Below are positions 53,101-63,600 of a DNA stretch of 64,000 nt, in pieces. The notes beneath the pieces were generated by a model. That model saw nothing but the letters and a program-made list of their open reading frames with translations, searched no databases and had not been told where the DNA came from. The DNA comes from Taeniopygia guttata (Eukaryota; Chordata; Aves; Passeriformes; Estrildidae): assembly GCF_048771995.1 (NCBI RefSeq), contig NC_133032.1:22979501-23043500 (forward strand), in the 5' to 3' direction. Each line of letters starts with the position of its first letter. Positions within the stretch are counted from its first letter, which is position 1. The position numbers and the translations under genes were made by a program.

Positions 53101-56100
53101 TTTTGTGATCCACACTCCATTTAGAAAAAGTTTAAACACTTGCAAATCAGAACTGACTGAAAATTGTTCCCTTGGTAATTAATGTCCTTGTGACACTCAC
53201 ATCCATATTATCTAAGTGTCCTATGATCCACACAGCTCTGTTAAGTAGAAAATGGTGGGGTGCAAAAACTGCACTGAAGTAGCACCCCAAATACCACATA
53301 CGAAAGTCAATTCACAAGAAAGTATGAAACTAAAGAACTTATTTTTAACTAATACTCATTTTTTACCCTAACTTGATCTACTATTTTTGAGTAACAAACA
53401 AATGCAGAGGTAACATGGAAGCGAGAGGCAATCTTCACAAGGAGACATTGGTTTCTAGTACATTTTGCAGGTACAAAATTCACTGGCCAAAGAAATGAAA
53501 AAGTAGTATGGGATCGCAGCCTCATCTACTACATCCTTGGCTCACATGAAATCTCTGCATCAATGTAAACCTGAAAAATTAACAGCGACCAGAGCAAGTT
53601 CTTTCAAGAGGAAGCAGAGATGCCCTTTCAGAACAACTGCAAGAAACAAACTCACGTTTTATTGCTATCTCTGTTCAGAGAGGAGGCAAGACTGTTCAGA
53701 GGGGATGCACTAGAACAGCACCAGAGTTTTTGCTGCAAAGGCATGGGTGGCAATAGGACAGGCCATGCTGACATCCTGTAAACAAGGCAGACAGAGACCT
53801 GGAGTGTCTCCTCCACTTGACTCTGATGCATCTGTTACCTCCATGCCCTGGGAAGGCCAAGACAACTTCAGCAATTAAAAATTCATAAAAACACAGAAAA
53901 CACAGCACTGATGTTTAACCAGGTCAGTCATATCCCTGAGACCATGACACAAGACTGGGGCCTTCCAGCCAAAACCAGTAATCAGCTGTATGATCTGATG
54001 GGGGTGGGAATGTATCAGTGCAGCAGGGATAAGCACAAAACCAGTTTATTTCTTCACATGAATTCTGGTGCATAGACTGAGTCAGCTTCAGCCACCTGCC
54101 TACACCTAGAGACACACAATTCCACCTGCCATCCAGAGCCTTTCCATTCTTCCTGGTACACCAGCCATCTTTCTGGCCTTTGGTCCTTATGCTCACCAGC
54201 CAAAATACAGTTTTTTGTTTTAAATACAGTAACTTCAAATTAAGTTTTATGCCTTGAAATTAAACATATAAAAGCTGTAGCACAAAAAATTTCCCACCTT
54301 ATGTCACATTATGCTGTTTTTCCCAAATTAAACCAAACTGGCAACTTGTAGATAATGACGGACTGAATCATCCATGTTACTTTTTAACAGGCTTTTTAAC
54401 TGCTAGAATAGGAGAGGTAAAGCATTTACCTCTGCTGATACAAGTTCTTCCAGCAGGTCAAGTTTACGTTGAGACAGCAGCTTTGAAACAACAGAAAAGG
54501 CCTACCAAAATAAAACAGAAACAAAAACCACACATGAACACGAAACTCTAGGTTGGCTTATTTTTCAGACAAATACGTAAGTATATGAGAAGCTACCCAA
54601 ATATTCCATGATTTAAGATTTCAGTATTTGCAGAGGGTATCACCACTGGAATGTAATCTCTCCAGCATTACAAGAGTGATTTCATGGATTGATAAAAACA
54701 TATGATTTATTTTCAATATCTTATTTAAAACATTAAAATTATTGGAAGCTTATTTAAAAAGCTTCCAATAGGTGAATTCATAGTTTACAAAAGAAAAAAA
54801 AGCTTTGCAGTATTTTGTATGTTGCTTTTATTCATTTTGATAATTCAGTCTGTGTCTTTCCCTGCCCTCTTTTCCAACTCATCTTCTTGTTTCAGTCAAA
54901 ACTGATGCTGCAATTAAAAAATTTGCTTTAGAAATCTGGTTTAGTCTCTAGACTTCAAGAAACTCAACTCTCCTTTCTCCCCTCAATTTTGCAGGCATAT
55001 TTGCATACAATCATGCCTCTACATATTCAACTAGTGCACTTGTGAAGGACAGTGTATTTAGGACTATGCACCAAGTAAAAACAAACAAACACCAGAACAA
55101 AACCTAGGAAAAACCAGCCAAGGTAAAACGGGTGGTTCTGCACAGACTTCATATTATTGTAGGTTGTGGGTTTTTTCCTCTCTTGAATTGATCCTAATCA
55201 TTTTAACATTCTGTCCCCTGATGTGATGTTTTGAGCTAGTTTTTTGTTAAAAACATAAAAAGTTTACCAACACATACTCTGTAATTTTCATATAACTAGC
55301 TCTGAGATACTTACCTCTCTGACACATTCTGTTGACAAGGCTTACTGGGCTCATAAATTTGGAGAAATAAATATATATACACCAGTTCTATGTCTAAGCT
55401 TGATCATTTCAGGAAAACCTGCTAAGAGGAGACACACTTCTCCTTAAAGTCTCTATAACATTTGGAAGCACGCTACTTTGGGGGATGGCTTAACAAGTTC
55501 ATTTTAATTGTGGAATCTGGGAAAACAAGAAATTTCTGAAGGAAAATATAGCTCTGCTAATGCCATTTGCCTTGAAATGTGATGCTTGGAGCCAACAGGG
55601 GGGAACTCCATATATTTTACACACAGGAGCACATTTGTGCTATGACGTCCACACATAATAAAATCAGGCTGGACATCAAGATGAATTTCTTCATGGAAAG
55701 GGCTGTCAAACATTGAAATGAGCTGCCCAGGGAGGTGGTTGAGTCATCACCCCTAGAGATGCTTAAGGAAAGACTCCGGTGCTGATGCCAGAAACTGGTT
55801 GACAAAGCGGTGTTTGGTGACACATTGGACTCAACATACAACACAGATACAGAGCTCATGGAGTGGGTCCAGCAGCAAGGACTGGGGGACTGGAGCATCT
55901 CTCCTACAGGAAAAGCTTGTGGGGTTGGAGTTCTTCAGCCTCAAGAACAGATGGCTGAGAGAGACCTCATGAATGTGTATAAATATTTAAAGCAGGGGGA
56001 GTGTCACAAGTATGGACCAGGTTCTGCTCGGTGGTGCCAAGCAACAGGGCAGGAGGCAACAGGGCAGGAAGCAACGAGTTTCTGCAAGGGCAGAAACTGA

Positions 56101-56781
56101 TGCACAGAAGTTCCACCTGAACACAAGAAAGAACTTCTTTACCGTAAGTGTGACCAAGCAGAAGAGATTGCCCAGAGGTTGTGGAGTCTCCCTCACTGCA
56201 AATATCCCAGACCCGTCTGGACACCATCCAGTGCCATGTACTCTAGGACGACCTTGCTGGAGCAGGATGGAGCAGATGACCCACTGTGGCCCATTCCTAG
56301 CTCACCTGTTCTGTGATTTTGTGACTATCTCTAAAGTTTTCTCCAGCCTAACTGGTTCTCTAACTCCATGAAAATAACCGCAAGCATCGGCAGCCCCTGC
56401 GGAGGGCCAGCGGGACCTTTCCCCTCAGGCCGGCCGCTCTCCTCGCCCCGAGGCGCCAGGCCCGCTCACCTGCTTGGCTCCCCGCGTGAATTCTTCGATG
56501 CTGAATTCCTGGTCGAAGTAGAGGCGGATGAGCAGGTAGTAGAAGCGGGTGCGGAGCCAGGCGAAGGGGCTGGTGATCCTCACTACCATGACGCGCCGCT
56601 GAGGGCCCTCGGTCCCAGATCCGGCGCTGCTGGCGAACCGAGCGCTGAGCTGGGGCGGACGGGCCCGGGCGGGGCCCGGCGGGCCCGCTGCGGCCGCGGC
56701 CGGCGGCAGGAGCCGGGCAGAGCCCGCCAGCGCCCGCGCCAGCCAGCGGACACGGCCCGGAGCCGCGCAGCGCAGCGCCAT
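50028..56781 (-). CDS. MAIP1: matrix AAA peptidase interacting protein 1, complete, five coding exons
   Basis: MAIP1 (C2orf47) is a mitochondrial matrix protein that binds the m-AAA protease subunit AFG3L2 and protects newly imported EMRE, supporting assembly of the calcium uniporter (family knowledge). Coding exons on the minus strand are 56781-56470, 54501-54430, 52659-52533, 51540-51390 and 50106-50028, all with GT-AG introns. They total 741 nt, or 246 residues plus TAA. Residues 1 to about 48 are rich in Arg and Ala with no acidic residue, a mitochondrial presequence. The conserved body starts at VVRITSPFAWLRTRFYYLLI (about residues 66-85) and ends with EFQREFTEGAKPDWTITRIE and HPRLLE. 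Length is below the roughly 290 residues I recall for the human protein; the difference is N-terminal. The start ATG has a strong GCGGCCATGG context. It is divergent from TYW5 across a GC-rich promoter. No frameshift or premature stop was found. Confidence 0.95.
51390..51540 (-). CDS. MAIP1: MAIP1 coding exon 4
   Basis: Completes Gly171 and encodes RKFVSILMCFWYLNGANLPD through KKHLLTANY, ending with two bases of Glu221. Acceptor CCAACAG|, donor TATGA|GTAAGC. The strongly hydrophobic LMCFWYL segment matches the family. Confidence 0.94.
52533..52659 (-). CDS. MAIP1: MAIP1 coding exon 3
   Basis: Encodes VLQVLKEKISLLPDSHRDAL and continues to GDVRIYYDDD (residues 129-170) plus the first base of a Gly codon. 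Acceptor GAATTTAG|, donor GATG|GTATGT. Confidence 0.94.
54430..54501 (-). CDS. MAIP1: MAIP1 coding exon 2
   Basis: Seventy-two nt, phase 0 on both sides, encoding AFSVVSKLLSQRKLDLLEEL followed by VSAE (residues 105-128). Acceptor TTTTGGTAG| and donor GCAGAG|GTAAAT. Being a multiple of three, skipping it would keep the frame. Confidence 0.93.
54740..54770. repeat. perfect hairpin in MAIP1 intron 1 (12-bp arms, 7-nt loop)
   Basis: TATTGGAAGCTT (54740-54751) pairs exactly with AAGCTTCCAATA (54759-54770) around ATTTAAA. The symmetry stops abruptly at the outer bases. No conserved gene or miRNA is recognised. Confidence 0.92.
55660..55830 (+). mobile_element. CR1 LINE 3' fragment (5'-truncated, degraded)
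   Basis: Contains GAATTTCTTCATGGAAAGGG and GAGCTGCCCAGGGAGGTGGT, hallmarks of the 3' untranslated part of bird CR1 elements. No clear 8-bp tail is visible before the next CR1 copy begins, so its end is approximate. Confidence 0.75.
55860..56324 (+). mobile_element. CR1 LINE 3' end
   Basis: Starts near GAGTGGGTCCAGCAG and GACTGGAGCATCTCTCCTAC, passes GAACTTCTTTACCGTAAGTG and ends with TTCTGTGATTTTGTGA, a recognisable CR1 tail of two 8-bp units (56309-56324). Contains a short 15-nt duplication at 56041-56076. No reverse transcriptase frame remains. Confidence 0.85.
56041..56076 (+). repeat. 15-bp tandem duplication inside CR1
   Basis: The unit GCAACAGGGCAGGA plus one base is repeated at 56041 and 56056, with a partial third copy from 56071. 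It appears to be a local duplication after insertion. Confidence 0.85.
56470..56781 (-). CDS. MAIP1: MAIP1 coding exon 1
   Basis: Encodes residues 1-104: the Arg/Ala-rich targeting sequence, then the conserved ITSPFAWLRTRFYYLLIRLY segment and the DQEFSIEEFTRGAKQ end. The donor is GCAG|GTGAGC in phase 0. The open frame reads 14 codons further into the intron; that extension is not part of the protein. Confidence 0.95.
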
Positions 56782-56964
56782 GGCCGCCCCGCCCGCCCCG
56801 CCCCTCCCGCGCGGCCGCGGCTCCGCTCCCCGGAAACGCGGCTGAGGCCGCCCTCAGGGCGCTCCAGCCCCGGCACCGCCGCAGAGGGGCGGCCGCGCGC
56901 TGCTGCCCTGCAGGGCCGCCTCTGAGCTACGGTGTCCTGGTTTGCGCTGCCCAGACAACAGAGA

Positions 56965-57426
56965 TAAGGAGCTACTAGGGAGAGTCCAGCGGGTGCCACA
57001 GCTACGATGGACGGGCCTGGAGCATCTCTCTTCATGAGGAGAGACTGCGGGAACTGGGCATGTTCAGTCTGGAGGAGATTGTGAGGAGATCTCATGAATG
57101 CATAGAAATACCTCAAAGGCGGGTGCCAAGAGGATGGTCCCAGGCACTTCTCAGTGGTGCTCAGTGACAGAACGAAGAGTAATGGCCATAAACTAAAAGA
57201 TAATGAGTTCCACCTCAGCTTGAGAAGGAGCTTAATTAGGTTGAGGGTGACAGAGCACTGGAACAGGCTGCCCAGGGAAGTCATTGGATTCTCCCTCTCT
57301 GGAGATATTCAAACCCCACCTGGTCATGTTCCCGTGTCACCTGCTGCAGGTGACCCTGCCGTGGCAGGGCTTGGACTCGATGCTCTCCAGAGATCCCTTC
57401 CAGCCCCGGCAATCCCGTGATCCGTG
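56965..57426 (+). mobile_element. CR1 LINE 3' end inserted in the bidirectional promoter
   Basis: GAGAGTCCAGCGGGTGCCAC, GGAGCATCTCTCTTCATGAG, GGAACTGGGCATGTTCAGTC, CACTGGAACAGGCTGCCCAG and GATCCCTTCCAGCCCC follow CR1 3'-end order. It closes with ATCCCGTG/ATCCGTG (57412-57426), a mutated pair of the usual 8-bp tail units. The frames predicted across it (for example 57154-57420) are not genes. The 5' boundary is approximate. Confidence 0.88.
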
Positions 57427-57522
57427 GGCTCCCGGCCCTTGCCCGGAGGGCGAGGCAGGAACGCTTCTGCGCGGGCTCTTCTTTCCGGGGGAAGCGGCGG
57501 GGCGGACGCGGCGGCGGCGGCC

Positions 57523-57609
57523 ATGGAGCGGCGGGAGCAGCGGGCGGTGGCCGTGGAGCGGCTGCAGGGGGTGACGCGGGAGCGCTTCCTGCGGGACATC
57601 TACCCGCGG
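57523..57609 (+). CDS. TYW5: TYW5 coding exon 1
   Basis: Encodes [20 protein letters not shown] and RFLRDIYPR (29 codons), donor CGG|GTACGG, phase 0. No other ATG lies between the CR1 tail and this start. The frame is open upstream to the CR1 tail but without ATG. Confidence 0.92.
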
Positions 57610-60600
57610 GTACGGGGCGCTCTGCCCGGGCCCGCCGCAGCGACTGCGGCTCCACGGACACACGGGCAAGGCAGGAGGGGTCTGAGGACCCCTCCTCAGC
57701 GGGCGCAGCTGGGGCAGGCCAACCTGGGTTTGGGTTTGTATGTTCCCGGAAGGGTGCCCTGATCCATTGAGGGGAATGGGAGTTTAGGAGCAAGGAGCTT
57801 CTATAGGCGGGTCCTGTCTGAGCTGCTGGCAAGTTCCGACAGGTGATCTCTATAAGAGTCCATTTCGTTTGGCAGTGGTTAAAAAGGTAGTTTTGTTGTT
57901 TTGTAATCTCTTGTTTTATTCCCGACACCCCCCCCCCCCCCCCGCCCCTTACTCCCCACCCTCCGAGGTCCCAGTTAAAAGCAGAAGTCTCTCTACTTTT
58001 TATGTGCAGGCTCGATCAAACCTGTTCGTTGTTGTGAGCAGCAAGGAATCTTGATACAGATGGAAAGAGCTTCTTTCTCTCATGAGAGCATAATAGCATC
58101 ACCACAGCTCACAGGCTGCACCTTAACTGTGTGGGCTTTTACATGTTTTGTGCTAAGCCTTGACTAGAACGATTAAATTTATTCCTTCTTCTGCTGGGAT
58201 TTCCTAAATGACCCCAGCACAAAGTGTGGGCCATAATTATCTTTGCCTCTCCATATCCTTCCTTACCCAACTAGGAAAGAACACATAGTTAATAGAGAAA
58301 CAGTTCCATAATTTGCTGCATTTTGTTTCAACATTCAGAATTTGATTCACATTGCTTATGAACAGATTAGTTGTGACCTTGTGTAGTGGGTCCTGGCGTT
58401 CAACTGACTTGTTTGCTTGGATGTAATTTGAAAAATTAATTATGGGGGTTTTTTTTTCTGTTGGATGCTGTGATCATTCACCACTGACTTTTTTTTTGTT
58501 GTTGTTTCTTAGAGAAAGCCAGTAGTGCTGACAGGACTGGAACTGGGCACTTGCACCACCAAATGGACAATAGATTACTTGAGCCAAGCTGAAGGATCTA
58601 AAGAAGTAAAGATTCATGTTTCTGCAGTGCCACAGATGGATTTCCTCAGTAAGAACTTTGTGTATAGGTACTTCACTCCAAGGCCTCTTGTATTTTAAAG
58701 GCATGTGCTTGTGACTTAGACATACAGTGCATCTGTTTGAAGCTGAGGGTGGGAATAGGAAGATAGTTTGTGAAAACACGACATTATGTATCAAAGGGTT
58801 GTTCTAGATTTCTCCATCTTCTGTTAATTCTACACCCTGAATAAATAAAACAAAGGTGAGATGAGGGGCCAAACAGCACCTTAAAAATTATGTCACGAAG
58901 TGTTGTAAAGGTATTTTGTCAGAGCACTCTTGCAGGACATTTGAGCCTGGTATTTGCAGCTGTTAATTGAAAACAAACCAAAACACCCTTGATATCTACA
59001 CCTGATGACATGGTATTTTGTTGTAGTTACATGGTGCATTCTCAGTGTTACTGAATACTGACAATTTCTGACTCACTGTGTGTCTGATCCCCTTTGAATG
59101 GTGTGTGTGTGCCAGCCAAGGTATTCCACTCCAGAAAGGGTGTAACTATTTAAAAACAAGCTGCTTTCAAAGTTAGCATGTGCAGCTTTCAGAATGTTCA
59201 AACCACTGGATACCACACGTCACCAGCTCTTTAATCTTGATGTGGACCACAAAAACCCTTGATCTCCTCTGGAGCTTCTCTTATGTAACTACCAGAACAT
59301 CTCTTCAGAGTTCATCTAATCTCAGTCATTGTGTAAATTTACCCCCTTCAAGGGTCAATGCCTTTATTTTAGCAGTCCTTTGTTTTCCCCAGGTAGGAAT
59401 AGGATGTGTTCAGTCTGTTAAGCTTCTAAGCGGGTGGGAGTTCATGCTGTATGTGTAAACAAGCCACAAGTCTGAGTGGAGCCTGTTGTTCAGGGGATAC
59501 ACACAAATTACAGTCATTATGCATTCTGCTCCTGCATAGTGAACTATTGAAATGAGGATGTACTTGAATAACTTTGCCTTATCTCCATATTTCATTTTCC
59601 CTGCTCTGTTTTGGGGTTTTTTTTAGTATCTCTTGCTGTGAGATACAGTTGTTCTGGAGTCTTAGTTTGAGCAGGTTTGTAGACAGCCAAATAGACTCTC
59701 TGGATGCTCTGATGGTGTTTCATTATAGCAGGTGTCAGGACTTTCACATGCTTCACTTGAAATCCAGGAAGCTTTGACCTTTTCCACAGCAAGCCTCTCA
59801 TTCTAATCTGAAGGGACAATAAGTAGAAACAAAATAATAGAAACTCTGAGGACTTAACATGCAGTTCTATTAGTTTAAACTGATGAGCATCAGTAGTACT
59901 GCAGTTCTGTTGTAAGTTGCATGCTCCTACCCCTGTTTTTGTGTTGGTTCTGGAACTCATCCAGCCAGGTTGTGACGTGCTGCAGAAATCTGAATGGTCT
60001 TCTGCTTTTCTAGCTTTGTAAGCAGGTTCATGGAGAGGTCAGATGAGTGCCAGTGCTACTGTATGGGGGGAGATGGGGTGATTAGGGTAGATAGCAAGGG
60101 CAGAGCTGTGGTAGCACCAGAGTGCATCAGTTTAAGCTGTAGTAGAGCTGTGCTCTCACTTTCTTCAGCAGCAAACATAAGTGGACATGATAGAACAGTT
60201 TGGCTGAAGTCAGAGCACTGGGTTTTGTTTGGTTTCCCAATGACTTCAGTGGATTTTGTATTTGCCTATTCCAAACAAGCATAAAATGTTTAGAGAATTG
60301 GTTTAAGTACTGTCAGATGCAGGTTCACATTCTACTAAAAAAGATAACAGGATCAAGAAAAATTTTGCTTGAGAATGGTTTCTTCTTAACTCTGGGTCCT
60401 TGGAGGTTGCTCTGAAATGTGATGTTTACATGCAATAGTTCATGTTCATTATCCAGTGACACTTAGTGTGAGATGGTGAGCTGCGCAAATGTAACATTGA
60501 ATTCAAAATAATAAATGCATGTCCTATTGATGATTATGCTTGGCTTGCCATGTAGTTATCAAGTGATACCAGAATCTGTAATCTGTATGAAAAGCTCCCA

Positions 60601-63600
60601 TTATGTAGATAAATATATATCACTCTTACTGACTTCAGAGAGACCAGCTCTAATGCTCAGTGAGTCTTCTTGAATCTTCTGAAGTTGTGTTTAGTAAATT
60701 TAAGGAAAACTGCAAAGAAACATTTACAATATTGAGATTCCTGTATTTTGAGGAGCTGAGAAAGCATATATTAAAAAAAAAATCCATATAGCTGAAAAAA
60801 AAAATTATAGATGTACAAATGAAGGTAGACTCTGTGTTCCTGCACAAATTCATGGCAGAAAATGCATAGATATGAACATGTGCATCTTCCTTGTTGGAGT
60901 TTTCTTGATGCTGAGCTTTTCTGCAAATTTATAAAAATGTACAGTAAACCAGTCTAAAAATGACACACTTAAACAGTTAATCAAGTATTGTCACAATTTG
61001 AGTCTTAATTTGACTGTGAAAAATGTATTGTTCTGTGACTCAGACCATTCAGAACTCATAAGCTCAAGAGGGGATCTTAACAAATTGTATGAGCAGTTGG
61101 TGGAGCCAGATTCTCTGTGGTCCATGGTGACAGGACAAGAGACAATGGGCACAAGTTGAAATGCAGAAAATTCTGTTAACCCTTTTAACACACACAGACA
61201 CACACTGTTTTACAGTGAGGTTAGTCAAACAATGGAACAAATGTAACACGTTGCCTAGAGAGATTATAGAGTCTCCATCCTTGGAGATCCATGAAACCGA
61301 ACTGGATGCTGTCCTGTGCAAGCTGCTGTAGTGAACCCTGCTCTTGGCAAGGGGCTTGGACTGGAGGAGGTCCAGAGGTGCTTCCAGCCTCAGCTGCTAC
61401 AGGATTCTCTTTGGATATATATTGGAACAATTCACTAAAGCAGAGAAGTTTCCAAGTGTAGGATTTCTGTCTTGCGAGAACTCTTCAAACATCTGCAAAT
61501 ACTGATTAGTCATCATGTTAATTTTAAAAAGTAAGAGATCAGCCTATTGCATCTTCCATTGTATTTGATATTAAGGGAGCTTATTATAAATCTAGGGTTT
61601 AGACCATGTGTTGTTACAGTGATTCATGGTATAAATTCAAATATTTATATTTCAGAACTCTGCCTTTTGATGCATTTGTACGAAGAGCAGCTGAAGTCAA
61701 GCACAAGGAGTACTTTCTTACTGAGGTAATTTCCTTAGTGCCACAGTTTCTTCTGCTGGTTATTTTAATGGTATATGGAGAGAAAAGTGATGAATTGTAA
61801 TTTAAAGTCTTACTTCAGTGAAAAACTTGATCTTTGATTTAACTTTCTTGTGGGTTGATGCCAAAGGAAAAATGTGAGTGGTAGTTATTCTCAGAAGTTT
61901 TTTTGTATGTGTACAGGGTGGTTATCTTCAGTCATCCTGTGTCTCTTAACAAAAACTGCTTACATGAGCAAAAATTCCAATATGAAATTTAGAAATCAAA
62001 CCTTGCTTTAGAATAACAGCCATATCATTTGTGTGTTTTGCAAGAAAATGTCATGAAGGTATTTTAGAATTTGATGACTATCAGAATACAAATCCAGACA
62101 TATTGTAACATAACTTGTGAGTAGTAAATGAGTGGTTATCTCTACATATCAGTGTTCAGGCTAGGGATTTTTCAAATAACTGTGATTGGGAAGCAAATAG
62201 TTTTGAATGTAGACACGATTTTTACCTTTTATGCTGCATAGAATGCTGTAAGTTTTGAAGCCAATAAAAATAGTTTTCTGCATCAATATACTGAAGAACT
62301 TAAATTATAATCTGCATTTGCATTGAGTCTGTTCAGTAACAGCAATGCTGAAGCAGTTGACCAGTCTCCCCACACTTTACTCTTTTCCTTTCAGTTAACT
62401 TTTTTTTTCCCTTTTCTCATGATGAGCTGCAGGGATCAGTAAATGACAATATAACAAAGTAGCTGAATTTGTAGATGCCCTTTATTTGCACCATATTTTA
62501 ATGAAAATCTGCATTAGATAAATGAGAAAATACAAGCTCTTTGCTTAAGTGTTTTGGTAATTCTTATTAAAAACCCCCAAAATTCTCTTTCTGTGTTCTC
62601 TTCAGGATGAAAAGTACTATTTGCGATCAGTGGGTGAAGATGTTAGGAAGGTAAGTTACTGGAGATTACAGTTCTAATATTGTAAAGTTGCAGTTTAGAA
62701 ATATTTTTAAAAGCCTGTTGTCATACAACTTACTTAGGGTCACATGGTTTGTGAATCTGACTGAATTTAGGTCAGAGTACTTCAGTGTGTCTAAAATAGT
62801 TGCTGTTGCTTGGGAGCTGAGCTGATCATTGAAGGGTACATTGCTAAACTCCCTTTTTTTTAGCTTTTGTTGTAAACTAATATAAAAGGATTTATGTTGA
62901 TCTCGTGCTCCTGCAGTGTGATTCCTAGCAGCCATGGTTAAGAGCAGCTCTCTGGCTGTTCTTATTAATGGCATTTGGCAAGTCAATGCTCAGAAGCATT
63001 TCTGATTTCAGGTGTTTGCCCATGCTGAAGTTCTAAGCCTGTTTCATATGATTGGAAATTATTGTGACGTGCTCCCCCATTTAAATGTGCATAGAGGGTT
63101 CTCTAAGAGTTATGCCCTTTCTGTTTCAGGATATTGCAGATATCAGGAAGCAGTTTCCTGTTTTAGCAGAAGATATTAATATTCCAGAGTATTTTGAGAA
63201 GGAACAGTTTTTCTCTAGTGTCTTCCGCATCAGCTCAGCTGGATTACAGTTGTGGACACATTATGATGTAGGTAATACATGGATTTAGCATAAAATGTTG
63301 CAGATGGCATTACAGAGTTGAGAGAATAAAGTGCAAATCTCTGTCAAAGATTAGAGAATAATAACAAACGTCACATATTTTGAAATAGTAAAATGAACTA
63401 CAATCAGTAGTATGGTGAGTTTTAAACATTGCATTGCTTAGGCATAATATCTTAACTGGGTTTATGTCTAATTCCAGATTTGTAAGATTAAAGGATGTTT
63501 TATTTTGTTTCCCTTTTTTAAACCATTTTGAGTTTCAGTTGAAAATCTGAAAGACAGTAACTTTAAACATTTTTGTCTTCAACATTGCTTTAGGTTTTTT

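Larger units (their letters stand above)
50107..54429 (-). other. MAIP1: MAIP1 introns 2-4 region
   Basis: Noncoding except for exons 3 and 4 inside. Intron 4 (50107-51389), intron 3 (51541-52532) and intron 2 (52660-54429) are AT-rich with only small frames. The 140-codon minus-strand frame at 52228-52650 is exon 3 read through into intron 3. I see no nested gene. Confidence 0.7.
54502..56469 (-). other. MAIP1: MAIP1 intron 1
   Basis: Almost 2 kb between exons 1 and 2. The exon-2 side is AT-rich and holds the 54740-54770 hairpin; the exon-1 side holds two CR1 LINE 3' fragments in the opposite orientation to MAIP1. No other gene seen. Confidence 0.8.
56380..57680. promoter_or_regulatory. CpG-rich bidirectional MAIP1/TYW5 promoter, split by a CR1 insertion
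   Basis: Two very GC- and CpG-rich segments (about 56380-56940 and 57428-57680) flank a CR1 fragment. Start codons of the divergent genes are at 56781 (minus) and 57523 (plus). GC boxes (CCCCGCCC type) cluster at 56786-56806 just upstream of MAIP1. Near TYW5, facing GGAA cores (CCGGAAAG on minus at 57481-57488 and GGAAG on plus at 57490-57494) are ETS-like. No TATA box is evident. Numerous long frames here are composition artefacts. The exact transcription starts cannot be read. Confidence 0.8.

Noticed and set aside
55810..56371. Frames of 96 and 119 codons
   Set aside because: They translate the 3' untranslated part of CR1 and encode none of its enzymes.
56368..56925. 185-codon plus-strand frame opposite MAIP1 exon 1
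   Set aside because: Lies in CpG-rich DNA where stops are rare. It is Arg/Pro/Ala-rich with no domain and is antisense to the well-supported MAIP1 exon 1.
56583..57284. 233-codon minus-strand frame
   Set aside because: Runs through the CR1 fragment and the CpG island in a frame different from MAIP1; explained by base composition and the repeat.
57281..57928. 215-codon minus-strand frame across TYW5 exon 1
   Set aside because: Antisense to a clear TYW5 exon and partly inside the CR1 tail; composition artefact.
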